Assembly: GCA_020002185.1 (NCBI GenBank)
Contig: CM034538.1
Location: forward strand, 4,357,379-4,421,378
Direction of reading: 5' to 3'
DNA: 64,000 nt
Source: Paraescarpia echinospica
Lineage: Eukaryota; Annelida; Polychaeta; Sabellida; Siboglinidae
Part shown: in pieces, positions 28,401-40,400 of the stretch
Layout of the letters: each line of letters starts with the position of its first letter
How positions within the stretch are numbered: the stretch's first letter is position 1
Made by a program: the position numbers and the translations under genes
The notes under the pieces: generated by a model
Seen by the model: the letters and a program-made list of their open reading frames with translations, nothing else
What the model was told of the DNA's origin: nothing
Database searches by the model: none

Positions 28401-31400
28401 CACAAAAGATCTGTCTGTAAACTGTGCATCATAATTAACTATATGATACACTGTATCACCAGGATATCCAAATGTGAAACAAAGTGCTTGTTTTATCTGT
28501 CTTTGTGTCTTTTGTTCTAGGTTCGTAACACAGCGATCCGAGTAACAAAGAAATTGCACGAGAGGAAAGATTTGGAGGAACCAATTGAGGTAATGTTGTT
28601 GTTGCTGTGCCTCACCCTCTACTACTGTTGCTGTTGTTGTTGCTACAGCGCTACACCCTCTACTACTGTTGCTGTTGTTGTTGTTGTTGCTACAGCGCTA
28701 CACCCTGTACTACTGTTGCTGTTGTTGTTGCAGCGCTACGCCCTCTACTACTGTTGCTGTTGTTGTTCCAACGCTACGCCCTCTACTACTGTTGCTGTTG
28801 TTGTTCCAGTGCTACGCCCTCTACTACTGTTGCTGTTGTTGTTCCAGTGCTACGCCCACTACTACTGTTGTTGTTGCAGCGCTACACCCTCTACTACTGT
28901 TGCTGTTGTTATTGCAGTGCTACAACCTCTACTACTGTTGTTGTTGTTACAGCGCTACACCCTCTACTACTCTTGTTGTTGTTACAGCGCTTCACCCTCT
29001 ACTACTGTTGTTGTTGTTACATCGCTACACCCTCTACTACTCTTCTTGTTTTTACAGCGCTACACCCTCTACTACTCTTGTTGTTGTTACAGCGCTACAC
29101 CCTCTACTACTGTTGTTGTTGTTTCAGCGCTACACCCTCTACTACTGTTGTTGTTGTTGCAGTGCTACACCCTCTACTACTGTTGTTGTTGTTATAGCGT
29201 TAAACCCTCTACTACTGTTGTTGTTGTTACAGCGCTTCAGCCTCTACTACTGTTGTTGTTGTTACATCGCTACACCCTCTACTACTCTTCTTGTTTTTAC
29301 AGCGCTACACCCTCTACTACTCTTGTTGTTGTTACAGCGCTACACCCTCTACTACTGTTGTTGTTGTTTCAGCGCTACAACCTCTACTACTGTTGTTGTT
29401 GTTGCAGCGCTACACCCTCTACTACTGTTGTTGTTTCAGCGCTACACCCTCTACTACTGTTGTTGTTGTTGCAGCGCTACACCCTCTACTACTGTTGTTG
29501 TTGTTACAGCGCTACACCCTCTACTACTGGTGTTGTTGTTACAGCGCTACACCCTCTACTACTGGTGTTGTTGTTACAGCGCTACACCCTCTACTACTGG
29601 TGTTGTTGTTACAGCGCTACACCCTCTACTACTGGTGTTGTTGTTACAGCGCTACTCCCTCTACTACTGTTGTTGTTACAGCGCTACACCCTCTACTACT
29701 GTTGTTGTTACAGCGCTACACCCTCTACTACTGTTGTTGTTGTTACAGCGCTACACCCTCTACTACTGGTGTTGTTGTTACAGCGCTAATGGTGTTGTTG
29801 TTACAGCGCTACACCCTCTACTACTGGTGTTGTTGACCTCTACTACTGTTGCTGTTGTTATTACAGCGCTACGCCCTCTACTACTGTTGCTGTTGTTATT
29901 CCAGTACTACGCCCTCTACTACTGTTGCTGTTGTTGTTGCAGCGCTATGCCCTCTACTACTGTTGCTGTTGTTGTTGCAGTGCTACGCCCTCTACTACTG
30001 TTGCTGTTGTTGTTGCAACCATACGCCTTCTACTACTGTTGCTGTTCCAGTGCTACGCCATCTACTACTGTTGCTGTTCCAGCGCTACGCCCTCTACTAC
30101 TGTTGCTGTTGTTGTTGCAGCGCTATGCCCTCTACTACTGTTGCTGTTGTTGTTGCAGCGCTGTGCCCTCTACTACTGTTGCTGTTGTTGTTCCAGTGCT
30201 ATGCCCTCTACTACTGTTGCTGTTGTTGTTCCAGTGCTACGCCCTCTACTACTGTTGCTGTTGTTGTTCCAGCGCTACGCCCTCTGTTACTGTTGCTGTT
30301 GTTGCTCCAGCGCTATGCCCTCTACTACTTTTGCTGTTGTTGTTCCAGCGCTACGCCCTCTACTACTGTTGCTGTTGTTGTTCCAGCGCTACGCCCTCTG
30401 TTACTGTTGCTGTTGTTGCTCCAGCGCTACGCCCTCTACTACTGTTGCTGTTGTTGCTCCAGCGCTATGCCCTCTACTACTGTTGCTGTTGTTGTTCCAG
30501 TGCTACGCCCTCTACTACTGTTGCTGTTGTTACTCCAGCGCTACGCCCTCTACTACTGTTGCTGTTGTTTTTCCAGCGCTACGCCCTCTACTACTGTTGC
30601 TGTTGTTGTTCCAGTGCTACGCCCTCTACTACTGTTGCTGTTGTTGTTCCAGCGCTACGCCCTCTATTACTGTTGCTGTTGTTGTTCCAGCGCTACGCCC
30701 TCTACTACTGTTGCTGTTGTTGTTGCAGTGCTACGCCCTCTACTACTGTTGCTGTTGTTGTTGCAGCGCTACGCCCTCTCCTACTGTTGCTGTTGTTGCA
30801 ACCATATGCCCTCTACTACTGTTGCTGTTGTTGTTCCAGTGCTACGCCCTCTACTACTGTTGCTGTTGTTGTTGCAACCATACACCCTCTACTACTGTTG
30901 CTGTTGTTGTTCCAGTGCTATGCCCTCTACTACTGTTGCTGTTGTTGTTGCAACCATACGTCCTCTACTACTGTTGCTGTTGTTGTTCCAGCGCTACGCC
31001 CTCTATTACTGTTGCTGTTGTTGTTCCAGCGCTATGCCCTCTACTACTGTTGCTGTTTTTGTTGCAGCGCTACGCCCTCTACTACTGTTGCTGTTGTTGT
31101 TGCAGCGCTATGCCCTCTACTACTGTTCTGTTGTTGTTGCAGCGCTACGCCCTCTACTACTGTTGCTGTTGCAACCATACGCCCTCTACTACTGTTGGTG
31201 TTGTTGTTCCAGTGCTACGCCCTCTACTACTGTTGCTGTTGTTGTTCCAGCGCTACGCCCTCTATTATCTGAAGTATCTGCTGCAGCCACAACCCCCAGC
31301 TGAACTACCCACCCCCATCCACGTGACAGGAGGTAGGTTTTAATAATCACCCTGTTTTGTGTAACTATGTTGTGAGTTCATATTCATATATGTCTGTATG

Positions 31401-34400
31401 ACGCCAACTACTTGCATCCATTACATTATGCATTCATTCTGTCACAGGTGACATTGTATGACTTCATCAAATCAAATGACTTGTATGTCAGTTGACAGGC
31501 TCCACGATCAGTTGACTGACTTCATGCTTACACAAAGACATAGCCTACACACAACACACATGCGTGCTTACACACGGACTTGCATTCTACACAACCCACC
31601 TGCATGCTTACACACAAACATACATTGTAGACACTGATTGTTGCAGATGCTGTGATTGGCAGTTGGACAGAAGACAGCATCAAGTTGTGTCTCTACCTCT
31701 ACCTCGGACTGCTGCCAGTCAACCACAAACTTATCCACGAGTAGGTTCTCCTCCGTTAGGTTCACTCTGGTGTCATTAACACAGTAAATTGTGTTATGAT
31801 TTGATAGTGATTGAATTCACACTGTCAATGTGTGTCAAGGTTTGACAACAATGAAGTCAGTTGACAGTGTCTATGACATTGTGGCTGTCAAACTCTGACA
31901 CCTGCTACGTCGTGGTCTTCCAACATCACAATCAAAATTATATGTGTGTCCTCCGTCACGCTTTGCAGTTTCTAACAATGTTGATAATGGTTGTATATGA
32001 ATTACGTTACTATTATGGCATGACATTTAGATCAAACATTCACACACAGTTGTCACTTTGAAAATGTATGTTTTTGTCATAAAAACACTTTGGAGGCCAG
32101 AATTTAAAAAAATATACAGTGGAATCTACGAACCCACTACGTGTTTGACAGCCATTTTTTATGGATTGACAGACAGTTTGGTAGCAACAGGTCATGAGAG
32201 GGATAGGTCAGTTTATGTCATGGGTTGAACTAATGACATTTACACTGTCAGTGTGTTTCATGTTTGACAGTGATGTCATTGACACTGATGATGTGTGTCA
32301 TGGTTTGACAGTGATGTCATTGACACTGATGATGTCTATCATGGTTTGACAGTGATGTCATTGACACTGATGATGTGTATAATTGTTTGACAGTGATGTC
32401 ATTGACACTGATGGTGTGTATAATTGTTTGACAGTGATGTCATTGACACTGATGGTGTGTATCATGGTTTGACAGTGATGTCATTGACACTGATGACGTG
32501 TATCATTGTTTGACAGTGGTGTCATTGACTCTGATGGTGTGTATCATGGTTTGACAGTGATGTCATTGACACTGATGATGTGTGTCATGGTTTGACAGTT
32601 ATGTCATTGACACTGATGATGTGTATCATGGTTTGACAGTGATGTCATTGACACTGATGACGTGTCATGGTTTGACAGTGGTGTCATTGACACTGTGATT
32701 GACATTGTTTGAGTGGTGTCATTGACACTGATGATGTGTTTCATGGTTTGACAGTGATGTCATTGACACTGATGACGTGTATCATGGTTTGACAGTGGTG
32801 TCATTGACACTGATGATGTGTATCATGGTTTGACAGTGATGTCATTGACACTGATGACGTGTATCATGGTTTGACAGTGGTGTCATTGACACTGATGATG
32901 TGTATCATTGTTTGACAGTGATGTCATTGACACTGATGACGTGTATCATGGTTTGACAGTGGTGTCATTGACACTGATGACGTGTATCATGGTTTGACAG
33001 TGATGTCATTGACACTGATGGTGTGTTTCATGGTTTGACAGTGATGTCATTGACACTGATGATGTGTATCATGGTTTGACAGTTATGTCATTGACACTGA
33101 TGATGTGTGTCATGGTTTGACAGTTATGTCATTGACACTGATGATGTGTATCATGGTTTGACAGTGATGTCATTGACACTGATGATGTGTATCATGGTTT
33201 GACAGTGATGTCATTGACACTGATGATGTGTATCATTGTTTGACAGTGATGTCATTGACTCTGATGATGTGTTTCATGGTTTGACAGTGATGTCAATGAC
33301 ACTAATGACGTGTATCATTGTTTGACAGTGATATCATTGACACTGATGATGTGTATCATGGTTTGATAGTGATGTCATTGACACTGATGATGTGTATCAT
33401 GGTTTGATAGTGATGTCATTGACACTGTGCATGTGTGTCATTGTTTGACAGTGATGTCATTGACACTGATGATGTGTATCATTGTTTGACAGTGATGTCA
33501 TTGACACTGATTACATGTATCATTGTTTGACAGTGATGTCATTGACACTATTGACACTGGTGACGTGTGTCATGGTTTGACAGTGATGTCATTGGCACTG
33601 ATGACGTGTGTCATGGTTTGTTTGCAGGCTAGCAAATGTCTACACAGGAACCAAGCCAGATATTAAGAGGACAATCCTTCGAGTGCTGGAGACTCCGGTG
33701 AGATGTGTCCCCGACTGTCCCCTGACTGTCCCCCGATTGTCCCTTGACTGTCCCTCATCTCTCCTCTGACTGTCTCCATATTGTCCCCTGACTGTCCCTA
33801 AATTCTCCGATTATCCCCCGACTGCCCCCCAATTGTCCTCTGACTGTTCCTTTACTGTCCCCTGACTTTTTTCCAACTGTCCCCTGACTGTCCCTCGCCT
33901 GTCCCTTGGCTGTCAACAATATATAATGATATGACCACAGTTATCCTGTCTTGCTATTTTATTTTAGCATTTATATTGTGCGTATCCTAAGCGTACCAAT
34001 GACAGATGGTGAAAGCGACATGTTGCTACCTGGAATCATAAGATCAGTGGCACTTTAGTAACTAGTTTAACTTTTACCAAGAAATTGCTGTATTCCACTG
34101 TGTAGAATTTCGTCTTGTGTAAATTATGTCTGATTTTGTTAATAAGTAATTATGCCTGAAAATGCTCTAATCTGTGGTTTGGTGTTTCAGGTGAAAGGCA
34201 TGGGCATGGACTCCCCACAACTGCTGCTCCTGGTCGATAACTGTCCCAAGGGGGCAGAGACACTCATCACTCGCATCATTCACATCCTCACAGACAAAGG
34301 TACATCACTCTCTTAATGTCCTCACACAGAAAGGTATATCACTCTCTTAATGTCCTCACTGATAAAGGTACATCACTCTCTTAATGTCCTCACTGACAAA

Positions 34401-37400
34401 GGTACATCACTCTCTTAATGTTCTCACACACAAATGTACATCACTCTCTTAATGTCCTCACACCCAAAGGTACATCACTCTCTTAATGTCCTCACACACA
34501 AAGGTACACAACTCTCTTAAGTCCTCACTGACAAAGGTACATCACTCTCTTAATGTCCTCACAGATAAAGGTACATCACTCTCTTAATGTCCTCACTGAT
34601 AAAGGTACATCACTCTCTTAATGTCCTCACAGACAGAGGTACATCACTCTCTTAATGTCCTCACAGACAAAGGTACATCACTCTCTTAATGTCCTCACAG
34701 ACAAAGGTACATCACTCTCTTAATGTCCTCACAGACAAAGGTACATCACTCTCTTAATGTGCTCACATACAAAGGTACATAATTCTCTTAATGTCCTCAC
34801 TGACAAAGGTACATCATTCTCTTAATGTCCTCACTGACAAAGGTACATCACTCTCTTAATGTCCTCACACACAAAGGTACATCACTCTCTTAATGTCCTC
34901 ACACACAAAGGTACATCACTCTCTTAATGTCCTCACACACAAAGGTACATCACTCTCTTACTGTCCTCACACACAAAGGTACATCACTCTCTTAATGTAC
35001 TCACACACAAAGGTACATCACTCTCTTAATGTCCTCACACACAAAGGTACATCACTCTCTTAATGTCCTCACAGACAAAGGTACATCACTCTCTTAATGT
35101 CCTCACACAGAAAGGTATATCACTCTCTTAATGTCCTCACTGATAAAGGTATACCACTCTCTTAATGTCCTCATACACAAAGGTACATCACTCTCTTAAT
35201 GTCCTCACACACAAAGGTACATCACTCTCTTAATGTCCTCACACACAAAGGTACATCACTCTCTTAATGTCCTCACACAGAAAGGTACATCACTCTCTTA
35301 ATGTCCTCACTGACAAAGGTACATCACTCTCTTAATGTCCTCACTGACAAAGGTACACCACTCTCTTAATGTCCTCACACACAAAGGTACATCACTCTCT
35401 TAATGTCCTCACACACAAAGGTACATCACTCTCTTAATGTCCTCACTGACAAAGGTACACCACTCTCTTAATGTCCTCACACACAAACGTACATCACTCT
35501 CTTAATGTCCTCACACACAAAGGTACATCACTCTCTTAATGTCCTCACACACAAAGGTACATCACTCTCTTAATGTCCTCACTGACAAAAGTACATCACT
35601 CTTAATATCCTCACTGACAAAGATACATCACTCTCTCAATGTCCTCACTGACAAATGCACATCACTCTCTTAATGTCCTCAGAGACAAAGATACATCACT
35701 CTCTTAATGTCCTCATAAACAAAGGTACATCACTCTCTTAATGTTCTCAGAGACAAAGGTACATCACTCTCTTAATGTCCACACAGACAAATATACATCA
35801 CTCTCTTAATGTCCTCACAAACAAAGGTACATCACTCTCTTAATTTTCTCAGAGACAACAATACACCACTCTCTTAATGTCCTCATAAACAAAGGTACAT
35901 CACTCTCTTAATGTTCTCAGAGACAAAGGTACATCACTCTCTTAATGTCTACACAGACAAAGGTACACCACTCTCTTAATGTTCTCAGAGACAAAGATAC
36001 ATCACTCTCTTAATGTCCTCACAAACAAAGGTACATCACTCTCTTAATGTTCTCAGAGACAAAGATACACCACTCTCTTAATGTCCTCACAAACAAAGGT
36101 ACATCACTCTCTTAATGTTCTCAGAGACAAAGGTACATCACTCTCTTAATGTCCACACAGACAAAGGTACACCACTCTCTTAATGTTCTCAGAGACAAAG
36201 ATACATCACTCTCTTAATGTCCTCACAGACAAGGTACATCACTCTCTTAATGTTCTCAGAGACAAAGATACATCACTGTCTTAATGTTACGTACCATGTC
36301 TGGTGTGTTTTGTTGTGTTCACAGCTGCACCATCTCAAGCGTTGGTGGACCGAGTGCGAGACTTGTACCACAAGCGCGTGTCTGATGTCAGGTTCCTAAT
36401 TCCTGTACTGACAGGACTCTCAAAGGTAAGTTCCCCATTCCTGTCCTCTCTCTAGGGTTAGTTCTGTGCAAGTATTACAACCTACAAAACCAGTTTTTTC
36501 ATTAATGCATTAATCCAGTTAATATGACTAATTCATGTAATTCTATGCAATTATTTCATTAGAATTATGTTTTATTAATCACTAACGACCACAACAATAT
36601 ATCAATTTCATAACTGGAGTTTCCAGTTTGTGCCAGCATTCATGGTCCATATAAGGCATGCTCATGAATATTCAGTCCATCGGTTAGCTCCTCTGAGTTT
36701 CATGGGGTAAGAAAAACATCCAGCCACTGTTTATTTCATGGATTGAGCAAAGAAAACAAGGGAAAGGACAATATATGGAATAAACGGAGAGTGAATATAA
36801 TGGCAGCCCGTGACAGATGGATTGATTTAAAAGAGTACTTCACTGAGCCTGCGTGCAGACTTACATCATCCACATGGACACATGCTCAAAATCATTCATG
36901 TAAACACAATTATTTATCAACTTTTTGCACATTTGAGATACAAAATTATGCATAAAATGCAAGAAATGCATTTAGAAAGTATTTATGGGAAATTTATATA
37001 ATCTTTGTAGAGTATATTTTGAATGTTTATTAGCTCAGAAAGAATTGCTTTAAGTAGAGTGTATACAAGTGCTATACATAATGACCAACACTTTGTTGTG
37101 TCAAATCTTCACTGTAAATACTTCTTGTTGTGTTTCTCAGAAAGAGGTTGTAGCCGCTCTGCCAAAGTTGATCAAGCTGAACCCTGTGGTTGTGAAGGAA
37201 GTCTTCAACCGACTACTCGGTGCTCATGGTAAGTGGAGGGACTATTCATTAACGGAGAGTGTGTAAGGAGAGTAGATGAATACAATTTGGTGAAAATACA
37301 GCGGTAATTAACAGAAAGTGCCAGCAAAAGCTGTATTTCTTACGCAAGCTCAGGTCACCCAGTGTCAGCACACACGTTCTACAAACAGATGCTACATCGA

Positions 37401-40400
37401 AAGCTCTATTACATTTGGGTTCCTTGTGTGGTACGGTGGCCTGAATGTTGTGCATCGCAACACTCTGGCACGAACAGTCAGGGTTAGTGGCAAGGTGATG
37501 GGAGAAAAGTAGACCAGTCTAGAGGTTCTATACAGGCAACGGGCAGAGAGAAAGGGAAGGAATGTCTCCTCAGACCCTGAACGTCCATGTTTCCATGCTA
37601 TAAACTACTTCCTTCTGGTCGCAGCTTTCATCTCCCTCACTGTCAACTAAATCTCACTCGAAACTCATTTGTTCCCTCGTCAATTAGATTAATGAATGAG
37701 TAATTGTCCTTCATTCCCCTCCATCTCTGCCAGTCTGACACTGAGTGAGGCTGAGATGATTTGTGAGATGATTTAACTTTTTTTAACGTTTGTAACTTAT
37801 TTAACATATTGAACTTATTTCACTTATTTTAACTTATTTATTTTTTAAACTGATATAACTTATTACAATTTTTTGTATTGCATGTACATTTGTTTTATTT
37901 GTCTGGTGTCCACAGTAAGTGACTGGTGCCCACAGTAAGTGACTGGTGCCCACAGTAAGTGACTGGTGCTCACAATTATTGTTACTTACCTATTCATAAA
38001 GACTGTCCTAATTCTTAAAATGGTTAAAGGAAATAACAATAAGGCATTAGCTAAAATCCTTTTTCCATGTGTACACAAAGTTTAACATTGTATGTAACAT
38101 TTGACAACATTAAACAAATACAGAAAAATACATTTGTAGCATAAATTCAATTTTAAGCCCGTCTGTGAAGCGATTCCCGCGGAAAATTAAATTTTAATGA
38201 GCTAGGCGATCATGTGGTATCGTGACGTCATTTATGACACACACTGGCATCAGGCCGATCCTTTCCATGCATTCAGAGCATGTTTACAAGTATAGCTTTT
38301 CGGTCGAAACGAGCATCAGAATTAGTTATTGGGCAATATACCGACGTAATATAAACACTAGTCATCATAGAGGAACAAGCAGTTATCTTACGGATCCACA
38401 TGAATCGAATTTTATTCAAAACAACGAATGCGAATGCGTCAACAAGTCGACTACGTTTCGCTGAGCTTGGGCTCGTTTTCAGAATAATTATATCGAATGC
38501 AACCAACGGGAGATAATCTACACCAATAAACATACATAGCAAACAGATATTCTACAGAAAGTAACGTGTATAATCTCATAATATCACTAGAATATTGATA
38601 TATGAAGCAGAAGTTGTACAATTTATCATAACAACTGAAATCAGTCAGAGAGTTTCTGTTGGTGCTGCTAGTTCAGTTGGTAGACGCATTGGTTTCTTGC
38701 CATTTATTTTTACAATCGGGCGACGCCGGTTCAATTCTGACAGCATGCAAACCATTGATTTTCTTTACACTTTTTTTTTTCACGAAGTAATATAAACCAA
38801 ATCATTTAGTATACTATGATGCACTGTTTGTAAATATTTTTTATATTTTTGTAGTAATTATTTATTCGCCACAAAAATTTAAATATGGTCATTACATATA
38901 ACGATGTTTCTAAATTTTATTTATCCAGACAGATCACAATCTGTTTTCACATATATAATTACAATATATTACCGTACAATATATTTACAATTAATAAATT
39001 ATATATCCATTACATTTGTTTGGATAAATAAAATTTAGAAACATCGTTATATAATGACCATATTTTCATTTTTGTGGCGAATAAATAATTACTACAAAAA
39101 TAAAAATAATTTACAAACAGTGTATTATAGTATAAAATGATTTGGTTTATATTACTTCGTGAACACATAAACAAAAAAAGTGTAAAGAAAATCAATGGTT
39201 TGCATGCTGTCAGGATTGAACCGGCGTCGCCCGATTGGAAAATAAATGGCAAGAAACCAATGCGTTTACCAACTGAGCTAGCGGCACCAACAGAAATTCA
39301 CTGACTGATTTAAGTTGTTATGATAAATTGTACAACTCCTGCTTCATATATCGATATTCTAGTGATATTATGAGATTATACACGTTACTTTCTGTAGCTG
39401 GATACAATATTAAAGTTAATGTTAAATTAGCAGAAAATATTGTTACATTTCGTCGTCACCTCAAAACCTATCTTTTCAATATTGCCTATCCTCCCTAGCT
39501 TCCTAGCACATCCATCCATTTGTTGACGAATTTCGCCTAGCACACGAGTACGAGAATGCTTAATCCTTTGGTTTTGGTGCGCCACTGAGCTCGGATTGTC
39601 TGAGGATATTGGCGCTTAAGAAGTTATTTATTATTATTATATATGTTTGCTATGTATGTTTATTGGTGTAGATTATCTCCCATTGGTTGCATTCGATATA
39701 ATTATTCTGAAAACAAGCCCAAGCTCGGCGAAACCTAGTCGACTTGTAGGCCCATTCGCATTCGTTGTTGTGAATAAAATTCGATTCAAGTGGAACCGTA
39801 AGATAACTGTTTGTTCCTCTATGATGACTAGTGTTTATATTACGTCGGAATATTGCCCAATAACTCATTTTGATGCTCGTTTCGACCGAAAAGCTATACT
39901 TGTAAACATGCTCTGAATGCATGGAAAGGGTCGGCCTGCTGCGAGTTTGAGTCATAAGTGATGTCACATCTCGGCATCCCGAAAAGCGCGCCAAAAATAT
40001 GCATATTCGAAAATGTCCGGATGCACAGCATAAAATGTGGAATTTCTAATTCATTTAATTTTGTTGATTTTTTTGGCTTGGTGGACGTGGAAATAGATAG
40101 CAGGATGTAATATAACATGAATTCAAGCAATAGATGTTTTTATTCCCTTTAAGAAAAGTTTCCTATTAAGCATTAAGTGTTGTGCATTTGAAATTGCCTC
40201 CTATCAACCAATTGTGTTGTAGTTGGTTGTAGGACAGTGTGCTGGGGTTGGTTGCAGTACAGTGTGCTGTGGTTGTTTGTAGTACAGTGTGCTGTGGTTG
40301 GTTGTAGTACGGTGTGCTGTGGTTGTTTGTAGTACAATGTGCTGTGGTTGTTTGTAGTACAGTGTGCTGTGGTTGGTTGTAGTACAGTGTGCTGTGGTTG

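Larger units (their letters stand above)
38220..39968. mobile_element. Foldback (long inverted repeat) element, ~1.75 kb
   Basis: The left arm (38220 to about 38985) and right arm (about 39005-39968) are imperfect reverse complements; for example GCATTCAGAGCATGTTTACA in the left arm matches TGTAAACATGCTCTGAATGC in the right. The arms nearly meet at an AT-rich centre (38945-39010). The right arm carries a ~245-bp insertion (39397-39642). Each arm holds a tRNA-like stretch. No transposase. Confidence 0.8.

Noticed and set aside
28287..28559. 90-codon minus-strand frame overlapping exon 14
   Set aside because: Antisense to a conserved exon and AT-rich intron; no similarity or promoter evidence.
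28554..31303. Very long cysteine/leucine/tyrosine-rich frames (up to 867 codons) and their counterparts at 53945-58276
   Set aside because: They read through the 38-bp acceptor-type array in every frame because the unit lacks stops. Only the first few or last few codons belong to real symplekin exons.
36743..36955. 70-codon frame starting [14 protein letters not shown], present in both copies
   Set aside because: Lies in an intron and has no known similarity; presence in both copies only reflects the duplicated assembly.
38661..38744. Functional tRNA gene
   Set aside because: A and B boxes are present but the anticodon arm and acceptor pairing are not; called tRNA-derived repeat.
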